This document shows, piece by piece, positions 51,562 to 60,163 of a stretch of 64,000 nt of DNA. How positions within the stretch are numbered: position 1 is the stretch's first letter; every line of letters begins with the position of its first letter. The notes under the pieces were generated by a model that did no database searches, was not told the DNA's origin, and saw nothing but the letters and a program-made list of their open reading frames with translations. Source of the stretch: JAZKFT01 sp039925965 (GTDB taxonomy: Bacteria; Bacteroidota; Bacteroidia; Chitinophagales; Chitinophagaceae); assembly GCA_039925965.1 (NCBI GenBank), contig JBDSXW010000005.1:124001-188000 (forward strand). Reading direction: 5' to 3'. A program made the translations under genes and the position numbers.

Positions 51562-53550
51562 ATGAACATGTATAAATCTGGTTGTATTGCAACCGTCCTT
51601 GCTACTTTCGCTGTATCCCTTTTTGCCCAGCAAAAAGCAACAATTTTTAGCCTGGCGTCTCCGGATAATAAAGTAGTCGTAATCGTAAACGTCGGCCAGG
51701 TAATATCCTGGTCTGTTAACCATCAGGCCGATAGTATCATCACGCCTTCGCCTATTTCTTTGCAATTGGAAAATGGTGAAATACTCGGTGCTGCTCCGAT
51801 TATCGTTTCCACAAAAAGGGAGACCATCAATGAATCTTTCAAGGCCAATTTTTATAAAAAGGCAATGGTAAACAATTATTGCAATCAGCTAACCATCAAC
51901 TGCAAAGCCGGATACGGCCTCGTTTTCAGGGCTTATAATGATGGAATGGCGTACCGTTTTTTTACCACCAGGAAAGATAGCCTCCTGATCAACAATGAGC
52001 AGGCTGTTTTTAATTTTGAAAAAGATGCTGTTTGCTACCTGCCCTTTGTAAGAGACCTCCGGGGCAGTGAACAATTTGTCCAATCCTACGAAGCATTATA
52101 TGATGAGATACCTGTATCAAAAATGGTGAAAGATTCACTGGCATTTTTACCGATACTTGCTACGGCGGGCCACGGTAAAAAAGCAGTTATTCTTGAAGCC
52201 GATGTAGAAGACTATCCAGGTATGTTTGTTACCTCGGGCAATCGCGGCGTAAAAGGTTTGTTTGCCCAATATCCACTAACTGTTTTTCAGGGTGGGTATA
52301 ATAAGCTGAATACAATGGTCGGCAAACGGGCAGGGTTTATAGCAAAGACCAATGGCACACGAATGTTCCCCTGGCGGACTGTGGTCATCAGCGAAAATGA
52401 CAAAGACCTGCTCAACAACGATATGATTCAGAAGCTATCCCCACCAAGCCGTATTGCTGATGTCAGTTGGATAAAGCCCGGAAAGGTAGCCTGGGATTGG
52501 TGGAACGACTGGAACATTACCCATGTGGATTTTAAGGCAGGTATCAATACGCCTACCTATAAATATTATATTGATTTTGCCGCAAAAAATCACCTGGAAT
52601 ATATCATACTTGATGAAGGCTGGAGCGACGATATGGACCTGATGAAACCGACTGCTGTAGTAAACGTACCCGAGCTGGTGGCCTATGGTAAGCAAAAAAA
52701 TGTGGGTATTATTCTGTGGGCTTCCTGGTACGCAGTAGATCAGAAAATGGATGAGGCTTTCAGGCATTATTCCGCTATGGGTATCAAAGGATTTAAAGTA
52801 GATTTCATGGATCGGGATGATCAAAAAATGGTGGCTTCCTTATATGAGATATCTAAAAATGCGTCGGAGTATAAATTGCTGTTGGATTTTCATGGAACGT
52901 ACAAGCCAACCGGTTTGCAAAAGACTTTTCCGAATGTACTCAATTTTGAAGGCGTAAAAGGCCTGGAAAATAGCAAGTGGACGCCAGCAGATGATGTGCC
53001 ACATTATGATGTAACAATACCCTTTATCCGGATGGTAGCTGGCCCCATGGACTATACACCTGGTGCCATGCGCAATGCTACAAAAAGTTATTTCAGGCCA
53101 AATAATTCTTTACCCATGAGCCAGGGTACAAGGTGTCACCAACTGGCGATGTATGTCGTATTTGAAGCGCCATTACAAATGCTAGCGGATAACCCCACGG
53201 CCTATATGAAAGAACAGGAGTGTACAGATTTCATCGCACAAATCCCTACCACGTTTGATGAAACCGTTGCACTTTCCGGTAAGGTTGGGGCGCATGTGAT
53301 GTTGGCCCGTAAAAACAGGTCTACATGGTATGCAGGTGCAATGGGAAGCTGGGATGCGCAAGATCTGGTATTTGACTGTTCCTTTTTAGGACCCGGTACC
53401 TACGAAGCAGAGATTTTTATGGATGGCGTCAATGCTGATAGGGATGCTACCGACTATAAAAAGGAAGTTATAGCTGTGTCCGCTACAGATAAACTAAAGG
53501 TTCACCTGTCAAATGGCGGAGGCTGGGCTGCAAGAATTTATAAAAAATAG
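51562..53550 (+). CDS. GH97 glycosidase, retaining alpha-galactosidase type
   Basis: 662 residues with signal peptide ending FAQ. N-terminal beta-supersandwich (ITPSPISLQLENGEILG, FRAYNDGMAYRFFTT), barrel with WDWWNDWNITHVDFKAGINTPTYKYYIDFAAKNHLEYIILDEGWSD, IILWASWYAVDQKMDEAFRHYSAMGIKGFKVDFMDRDDQ, and a C-terminal beta domain ending GGGWAARIYKK. GH97 includes inverting alpha-glucosidases (SusB type) and retaining alpha-galactosidases; the Asp 414 in GFKVDFMDRDDQ occupies the place of the nucleophile of the retaining type, so the latter is favoured. Starts 7 bp after the GH2 stop, so clearly cotranscribed. Confidence 0.93.
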   Translation: MNMYKSGCIATVLATFAVSLFAQQKATIFSLASPDNKVVVIVNVGQVISWSVNHQADSIITPSPISLQLENGEILGAAPIIVSTKRETINESFKANFYKKAMVNNYCNQLTINCKAGYGLVFRAYNDGMAYRFFTTRKDSLLINNEQAVFNFEKDAVCYLPFVRDLRGSEQFVQSYEALYDEIPVSKMVKDSLAFLPILATAGHGKKAVILEADVEDYPGMFVTSGNRGVKGLFAQYPLTVFQGGYNKLNTMVGKRAGFIAKTNGTRMFPWRTVVISENDKDLLNNDMIQKLSPPSRIADVSWIKPGKVAWDWWNDWNITHVDFKAGINTPTYKYYIDFAAKNHLEYIILDEGWSDDMDLMKPTAVVNVPELVAYGKQKNVGIILWASWYAVDQKMDEAFRHYSAMGIKGFKVDFMDRDDQKMVASLYEISKNASEYKLLLDFHGTYKPTGLQKTFPNVLNFEGVKGLENSKWTPADDVPHYDVTIPFIRMVAGPMDYTPGAMRNATKSYFRPNNSLPMSQGTRCHQLAMYVVFEAPLQMLADNPTAYMKEQECTDFIAQIPTTFDETVALSGKVGAHVMLARKNRSTWYAGAMGSWDAQDLVFDCSFLGPGTYEAEIFMDGVNADRDATDYKKEVIAVSATDKLKVHLSNGGGWAARIYKK

Positions 53551-53585
53551 AAAAGTTTTGACAATCGGTTATAGATTTAAAAATC

Positions 53586-56351
53586 ATGAAAGTTATTATA
53601 CAAAGTAGAAGAACATTCCGGTTGACCATGATGGCGATATCATGCAGTCTGTTACAACAGGTACAGGCCCAGCAAACGACTATTCAGTATCTATCTGGCA
53701 AAGATAAAGACCACACTATCAACTGGGATTTTATGTGCAGCGCTGGCCGTAATAGCGGTAAATGGTCCACCATTCCAGTGCCCTCCAATTGGGAGATGCA
53801 GGGTTTTGGAAGCTATATGTATTCCAGGGACAATGATAACCCGGAGCAGGGTTTTTACAAGCACCAATTCAAGCTTTCCCCGCAGGTTAAAGGCAAGAAG
53901 ATCATCATTGTTTTTGAAGCTAGCATGACTGATACAGAAGTGAAAATTAATGGCGTATCCGCAGGCCCGGTTCACCAGGGCGGCTTCTATGAGTTTAAAT
54001 ACGATATCAGTAGTTTGGTAAAATTTGGCACCGACAACACACTTGAAGTAAAAGTGAGCCGCCACTCAGCCAATGAATCCATTAACCACGCCGAACGGCA
54101 GTCCGATTTTTGGTTATTTGGCGGCATCTTCCGACCTGTGTACCTGCAGATATTACCCCCCAATTTTATTGATCGCGTAGCACTGGACGCAAAAGCAAAT
54201 GGTGATTTTAATATGCAGGTTTTTGCCAATGTCAACTCTGGCCAAACAATAGAAGCGCAAGTAGCTGACCTGGCTGGAAAGCCGGTAGATAAAGCCTTTC
54301 AGCTAATGCCGGGCGATAGTATGCTCCACCATCATTTTGGCGGTATTAAGTTGTGGAACCCGGAGCAGCCGAATTTGTACCAGGTGATTGTTTCGATAAA
54401 ACAGGGTGCCAAAACGATTCATGAATACAAACAGCGCTTCGGTTTCCGAACCACAGAACTGCGGCTGCATGACGGCTTTTATGTGAACGATAAAAAGGTA
54501 ATATTCAAAGGTGTTTGCCGCCACAGCGAATGGCCCGAGAGCGGGCGTACGCTTAGCCGCGCCATTCACCTGATTGATATTGCAGCGATCAAAGGCATGA
54601 ACATGAATGCGGTTCGGATGAGCCATTATCCGCCCGACAAGGAGTTTTTAGACTTGTGCGATAGCCTCGGTTTATTTGTATTGGATGAATTAACCGGCTG
54701 GCAGAAAGCTTATGATACCGTGACGGCTGTAAGATTGGTAAAAGAACTGGTAGTAAGAGATGTCAACCATCCGAGCATCGTGATCTGGGATAACGGCAAC
54801 GAAGGCGGTTGGAACAGATCGGTAGATCGTGATTATGATTTGTACGATCCGCAGAAGCGCCTGGTGATTCATCCCTGGGAAAAGATATACGGCACCAATA
54901 CCAAACACTATCCCGATTTTAAATTGCTCAACCAGCTATTGGCAGAGAAGGAAGTGTTTTTTCCGACAGAATTTATGCATGGATTATTTGATGGCGGGCA
55001 TGGTGCTTCACTCAGCGATTTCTGGAGCACCATGATGAAAAGCCCGATCAGTGCTGGTGGCTTTCTATGGTCCTTGCATGATGAAGGCGTGGTGCGGGCC
55101 GACAGGCATGACAGTATCGATGTGCAGGGCAATTTAGCGCCGGACGGCATTGTCGGGCCTCACCGGGAGAAAGAAGGCAGCTATTATGCCATCAAAGAAA
55201 TATGGAGTCCGGTGCAGATTGAGACAAAAAAATTGCCAATAAATTTCGACGGCACGATCCCCGTTTCCAATCACTATATCTACACCAACCTGAACAAATG
55301 CAGGTTCGAATGGAAGTTGGTGCAGTTCCCTGGTGCAAAAGATAAAACTACGAATGCCAGGGTTATTTCAAAAGGGGTGGCAGCAACTGTATCTATGGAA
55401 CCAAACGAAAGCGGTTCTATTAAAATTAATATGGGCAATGCTTTCAGCAAAGCGGATGCCTTTTACCTGTCAGCATACGATTGGAACAACAATGAAATTT
55501 TTGCCTGGAGCTGGGCAATTCAGCCACCAAAGAAGATAGGAGCAACTTCCAATGCAGTCGTTGTTAACACGGCCATTACCACAAAAGACGCAGGGGGTAT
55601 TTTTGATATCAACTGCGATGGCATCACCTATCATTTCGACAAATCAACCGGCTTTCTCACCAGTGTTGTTAATGCAGCGACTACCATTTCGCTAAGTAAC
55701 GGCCCATCGTTTGCGGGCGTGTCGCTGGTGCTTGAATCATTTAAACATTCGCAGCAGGGCAATCAGTTTATCGTTGAGCCTGTGTACCAGGACTCCAATC
55801 ATTTTACCGTAAAATGGATCTTTGAAAAAGGCAAACTTCCACGACTTAGTTATCAGTACAGTATGGAAAAAGCCCATGATTTTGCAGGCATCACTTTTAA
55901 TTACCCCGAAGAAAAAATTACCGGCATGAAATGGCTGGGACGCGGGCCGTATCATGTGTGGAAGAACAGGCTGGAAGGGTTGAAACTGGGCGTGTGGCAG
56001 AAAGATTATAACGATGCTATCACCGGCGAAAGATGGATCTATCCTGAGTTTAAAGGCTGGCATTCGGAAGTGTATTGGGCCACGGTTCAAAATAAAGAAT
56101 CCAACTTTACCATTTACACCACAGAAGAAAATAGCTACTGGCAAATGCTCGAGCCAGCCAAGCCGGCAGGTGCTAAAAATACCAATACCAGCCCGGCATT
56201 TCCTGGTAATACCATTGGTTTTTTCAACGCCATCAGCCCGATTGGCACCAAGTTTAATAAGCCTGAAACGATGGGTCCGCAGGCACAAAAAAATCCGCCT
56301 TCTGTCACCCGGGTGAGCGGTACTTTACTTTTCGATTTCGGCGTTAAATAA
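53586..56351 (+). CDS. GH2 beta-galactosidase-like glycosidase, large form
   Basis: 921 residues, signal peptide to about VQAQ. Jelly roll with IPVPSNWEMQGFGSYMYSRDNDNPEQGFYKHQF and WLFGGIFRPVYLQILPP; barrel with FKGVCRHSEWPESGRTLSRAIHLIDIAAIKGMNMNAVRMSHYPPDKEFLDLCDSLGLFVLDE; acid/base Glu 406 in VIWDNGNEGGWN; nucleophile probably Glu 462 in FFPTEFMHGLFDGGHG. The C-terminal domain (ITGMKWLGRGPYHVWKNRLEG with later WLGRGPY-type contacts) resembles the beta-galactosidase small-chain domain. The nucleophile environment PTEFMHG deviates from the common SEYA/TEY motifs, so the sugar removed may not be galactose. 35 bp after GH97, same operon. Confidence 0.92.
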   Translation: MKVIIQSRRTFRLTMMAISCSLLQQVQAQQTTIQYLSGKDKDHTINWDFMCSAGRNSGKWSTIPVPSNWEMQGFGSYMYSRDNDNPEQGFYKHQFKLSPQVKGKKIIIVFEASMTDTEVKINGVSAGPVHQGGFYEFKYDISSLVKFGTDNTLEVKVSRHSANESINHAERQSDFWLFGGIFRPVYLQILPPNFIDRVALDAKANGDFNMQVFANVNSGQTIEAQVADLAGKPVDKAFQLMPGDSMLHHHFGGIKLWNPEQPNLYQVIVSIKQGAKTIHEYKQRFGFRTTELRLHDGFYVNDKKVIFKGVCRHSEWPESGRTLSRAIHLIDIAAIKGMNMNAVRMSHYPPDKEFLDLCDSLGLFVLDELTGWQKAYDTVTAVRLVKELVVRDVNHPSIVIWDNGNEGGWNRSVDRDYDLYDPQKRLVIHPWEKIYGTNTKHYPDFKLLNQLLAEKEVFFPTEFMHGLFDGGHGASLSDFWSTMMKSPISAGGFLWSLHDEGVVRADRHDSIDVQGNLAPDGIVGPHREKEGSYYAIKEIWSPVQIETKKLPINFDGTIPVSNHYIYTNLNKCRFEWKLVQFPGAKDKTTNARVISKGVAATVSMEPNESGSIKINMGNAFSKADAFYLSAYDWNNNEIFAWSWAIQPPKKIGATSNAVVVNTAITTKDAGGIFDINCDGITYHFDKSTGFLTSVVNAATTISLSNGPSFAGVSLVLESFKHSQQGNQFIVEPVYQDSNHFTVKWIFEKGKLPRLSYQYSMEKAHDFAGITFNYPEEKITGMKWLGRGPYHVWKNRLEGLKLGVWQKDYNDAITGERWIYPEFKGWHSEVYWATVQNKESNFTIYTTEENSYWQMLEPAKPAGAKNTNTSPAFPGNTIGFFNAISPIGTKFNKPETMGPQAQKNPPSVTRVSGTLLFDFGVK

Positions 56352-56360
56352 TGCAATGCT

Positions 56361-57350
56361 ATGATGAAATTACTTGCCAGCCTGCTGGTGGTTTCTGGAA
56401 TAACTAACCTTGTGGCTGCACAAATAAATACTGCTGCTAAAAAACTTTTATCTCCTAAAGACCTGCCCGGAAAAGGTATCGTCCAATACGATTTTTTTTA
56501 TGCTGGTGAAGCCAAAACCCAGGATATGTATATTGTAAAAAAAGGTGAAATCGTATGGGCTTATCACGATACCGCAAAGGGCGAAATAAGTGATGCCATT
56601 TTAATGACCAACGGAAATGTATTGTTTGCGCACCAGTACGGTATCACCTTAATAAACGCCACTAAGAAAATACTTTGGCATTACGATGCACCCAAAGGTC
56701 ATGAAATACATACGGCACAGCCTATTGGCAAAAAGCATATTCTGTACGTGGAAAATGGGGATACGGGCAGGGTAAAAGTAGTTCACATCCTAACCGGTGA
56801 AACGGTAAAGGAGTTTATGATCCCCATTGGTAATTCAAAAAGCGTACACGGCCAGTTTCGCCACGCTAGGCTTACAAAGAAAGGTACGTTGCTGGTAAGC
56901 CATATGGATATGGGTTTGGTAAATGAATACAATTTTGACGGACAGTTAATCAACTCCGTAAAAGTACCTGACATATGGGGCGCCGAACCGTTGGATAATG
57001 GAAATTTTTTGGTGAACTGTAAGGGTAGTGTCAAAGAAATGACTCCTGCAGGTGATACGGCATGGATATTACCTTACACCGATTTGCCGGATTATGTTTT
57101 TAATTCACCGCAGCTTGCCATTCGCAGGCCCAATGGAAATATCGTTTTCAATACCTGGTTTAGTCAATGGAACGGAAAGACTGACAGTACCAACCTGCCC
57201 GTGCAGTTTGTAGAAGTAACACCCGATAAAAAAATAACCTGGGCATTGCGTTCGTGGACCGCTCCACAGAATTTAGGCCCTGCTACCATCATCCAGTTTT
57301 TAGATGATAGGCGAATTTCAGAACATGTGTTCTTTGGTAAAATAAAATAA
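56361..57350 (+). CDS. Exported beta-propeller protein of unknown function
   Basis: 329 residues with signal peptide (MMKLLASLLVVSGITNLVAAQ). The rest consists of about six repeats of a strand pattern like DAILMTNGNVLFAHQYGITLINATKKILWHYDAP, TKKGTLLVSHMDMGLVNEYNFDGQLINSVKVP and PLDNGNFLVNCKGSVKEMTPAGDTAWIL, as in PQQ- or arylsulfotransferase-like propellers, but no cofactor ligands can be identified. It begins 9 bp after the GH2 stop and ends 24 bp before the GH3 start, so it is part of the operon. A glycan-binding or accessory role is likely; enzymatic activity is unproven. Confidence 0.85.
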   Translation: MMKLLASLLVVSGITNLVAAQINTAAKKLLSPKDLPGKGIVQYDFFYAGEAKTQDMYIVKKGEIVWAYHDTAKGEISDAILMTNGNVLFAHQYGITLINATKKILWHYDAPKGHEIHTAQPIGKKHILYVENGDTGRVKVVHILTGETVKEFMIPIGNSKSVHGQFRHARLTKKGTLLVSHMDMGLVNEYNFDGQLINSVKVPDIWGAEPLDNGNFLVNCKGSVKEMTPAGDTAWILPYTDLPDYVFNSPQLAIRRPNGNIVFNTWFSQWNGKTDSTNLPVQFVEVTPDKKITWALRSWTAPQNLGPATIIQFLDDRRISEHVFFGKIK

Positions 57351-57374
57351 GCAATAGCTGTAAAAAAAACAAGT

Positions 57375-59580
57375 ATGATGATGATCAGGAAGAAAATTCT
57401 CTTAGCAAATATGGGGGCACTGCTAGCCTTTGCAGCCGCTGCACAAAGCGGAACTATTACTTTAGCCAATGATGCAAAAATCAATTCCCTTATCAAGAAA
57501 ATGACGCTGCAGGAAAAGGTCAACATGATACATGGCAACTCCTCTTTTACCAGTGCTGGCGTTCCGCGGTTGGGTATACCCGAACTGGTTACTAGTGATG
57601 GCCCCCATGGCGTAAGGCTGGAACATGGTCGTGGCTGGGGCAATAGTCAGAATGTAAATGATTCCGGCACCTATTTGCCGGTAGGTATCGCACTGGCTGC
57701 TACCTGGAATACCAAACTCGGATTTGAATTCGGCGAGGTATTAGGCAGTGAAGCAAAATACAGGGGCAAGGATGTAATTCTGGGGCCCGGCATCAATATT
57801 ATGCGGTCGCCGTTAAATGGTAGAAATTTTGAATACCAAAGTGAGGATCCCTACCTGGTGTCCCGGCTTGCAGTTGGTTATATCAAAGGCGTACAAAGTC
57901 AGGGTGTAGCTGCCTGTGTCAAACATTTCCTGGCCAATAATGAAGAGGTAGACCGGGGCAGTGTAGATGTGCAAATGAGTGAACGGGCACTTCGTGAAAT
58001 TTACCTGCCGGGATTTAAGTCAGCCGTAACCGAAGCCGGCGTGCTCACCGTGATGGGCGCATACAATAAATTCAGGGGTCAGTTTTGTGTACACAACGAT
58101 TACCTGGTTAATGAAGTGCTAAAGGGTGAATTCGGTTTCAAAGGATTAGTGATGAGCGATTGGGGCGGCGTACACGACACCAAAGAAGCGCTCCTCAATG
58201 GCACCGATCTTGAAATGGGTACCGATCTTGTTTTAGGTGGTAACGGCGTTTCCCAAAACAGGTGTCGGCAAAGCAGCCAATACTGTGTACGACCGGTTTT
58301 TTATGGCCAACCCGGCCTATGAATTGTTTCAAAACGGTACGGTGCCCATGTCTGTGCTGGACGATAAGGTCCGTCGTATTTTACGGGTGATGTTTGCTGC
58401 CAGCACCATTACCAAAACATCGCCCGGTGAGTATGGATCGGAAGCGCATATTGCCGTTGCAAAAAAGGTGGCAGAAGAATCCATCGTGTTATTAAAAAAT
58501 GACAACCATCTTTTGCCATTGAACTTGTCATCGGTAAAATCGATAGCAGTTATCGGTAACAATGCCATCCGCAAACAAAGTATGGGCGGCGGTAGTTCGC
58601 AGGTAAAAGCTTTGTATGAAATCACACCGCTGGAGGGCCTTAAAAATGTAGCAGGAGGCATCAGTATCAATTACGCCGAAGGGTATAATACTTACCGAAA
58701 TGCCAAGGCAAATGATGAGTTGATCAACGAAGCCGTAGCAGCAGCAAAGAACGCGGATGTGGCCATTATTGTGGGCGGCTGGACACATGGCTACGACTAT
58801 AACAAATGGAGTGATAATGCTTTTGATGCAGAGGGTGCCGATAAATCCGATATGCAATTGCCTTTTGGCCAGGATGAATTGATAAAGGCAGTTCTTAAAG
58901 CAAACCCCAATACCATCCTGGTGTTGATGGGTGGCGGCCCGGTGGATATGACACAATGGGTAAACAATACAAAAGCCATATTGGCAACCTGGTATGGTGG
59001 AATGGAAGGGGGCACAGCCCTTGCCGATGTTCTTTTTGGTAAGGTAAATCCTTCGGGAAAGCTGCCGGTAACTTTCCCCAAATTACTGGAAGATGTACCT
59101 GCGCATAAGCTGGGCGATTTTCCCGGAAAGAATGGGGTAGCAGTTTACAGGGAAGATATTTTTGTCGGATACCGCTACTACGATACCTACAAAATAGCAC
59201 CCCAATTTGCATTTGGCCATGGTTTGTCCTACACCAGTTTTGCATATCGCGATTTGAAACTTGCTAATGACGCTTCGGGTAATGTTACCGCCACATTTAC
59301 CGTTACCAATACCGGGAAAACCTATGGCGGAGAAATTGCGCAGTTGTATGTTCACAAAGAACAATCAAAAATTACAAGAGCTGAAAAAGAACTAAAAGGT
59401 TTTGAAAAAGTTTTCCTAAAGCCCGGCGAAACCAGGCAGGTGCAACTTCAGTTGCATAAGGATGCTTTTCAATATTATGATGAGGCTAAGAAAGTCTGGG
59501 CTACTGAGAAAGGCACTTACACCATACAGGTGGGTGGCTCGTCGGCGTCGATAGCCATCAGTAAATCATTTGATTTATAA
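57375..59580 (+). pseudogene. GH3 beta-glucosidase with a single-base frameshift
   Basis: The first frame (57375-58322) has a signal peptide and the GH3 N-domain: LTLQEK-like MTLQEKVNMIHGNSSFTSAGVPRLGIPELVTSDGPHGVRLE, CVKHFLANNEE, and the nucleophile Asp 262 in LVMSDWGGVHD. After DLVLGGNG the correct frame moves to one that reads KTGVGKAANTVYDRFFMANP and on to ESIVLLKNDNHLLPL, GGPVDMTQWVN, GKLPVTFPK and fibronectin-III-like end, up to 59580. The shift lies at 58248-58254 (GTTTCCCAAAA); removing one T restores GNGVPKTGVGKAA. Everything else is intact, so this is a very recent mutation or a sequencing error. If real, the locus lacks its beta-glucosidase. Confidence 0.88.
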
Positions 59581-60163
59581 CCAATGAGATCCCGGGCATT
59601 ACGTTTATCCGCGAGTTCAAAGCCCTTTATGGCGCAATGGAAAGTCCGCGGCGCGGAGGGGAATAAGATATTGACCGGCAATTATTACGCCTACGAATTG
59701 CAGGGCCTTTACGAATTTAGCGATAAGCCCAACGATAAAGTGAGTGAAAAGAAGTTGCGGATAAAGTCGTTTTCCTGGTTAGTGATGCACCTGCATCGGC
59801 TAATACCATCAACCCTAACTTACCCGTAAGTTCACCGATATATCAAAAGGTTTCAGCGATGCAACCAACGGGACGGCGGAAAACCTGGTGCCGCTGGCAA
59901 ACTGTCGCAAAAGCCTCACCCACCCTCCGGTAGTACTGGTTAGTTTTCGCAGCGGAAAGGGCAAGCCAGTGGTGGCAAAGCTATTAATACCAGGCAGGCT
60001 GGCAAAAGGGTTTGGACCAAATGGACCATATGGTATTCGTTATGATGAGGTAGCGGTACAATTGGTGCTCAATATGTTGGCTTTGGCGAACACAAATTGA
60101 GAAGACACAGCGATATTTACGGACTGAGTTGTCTATTTTGCACCAGTATTAAAATATGTTAGC
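59581..60163 (+). pseudogene. Degenerate coding remnants between GH3 and the phosphoesterase gene
   Basis: Open stretches such as RSRALRLSASSKPFMAQWKV and GNYYAYELQGLYEFSDKPND followed by KVSEKKLRIKSF (59584 onward) and later PGRLAKGFGPNGPYGIRYDE (to 60100) look like protein code split over several frames with stops. I do not recognise the family; C-terminal parts of a carbohydrate-active protein are likely from context. No intact gene. Confidence 0.4.
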
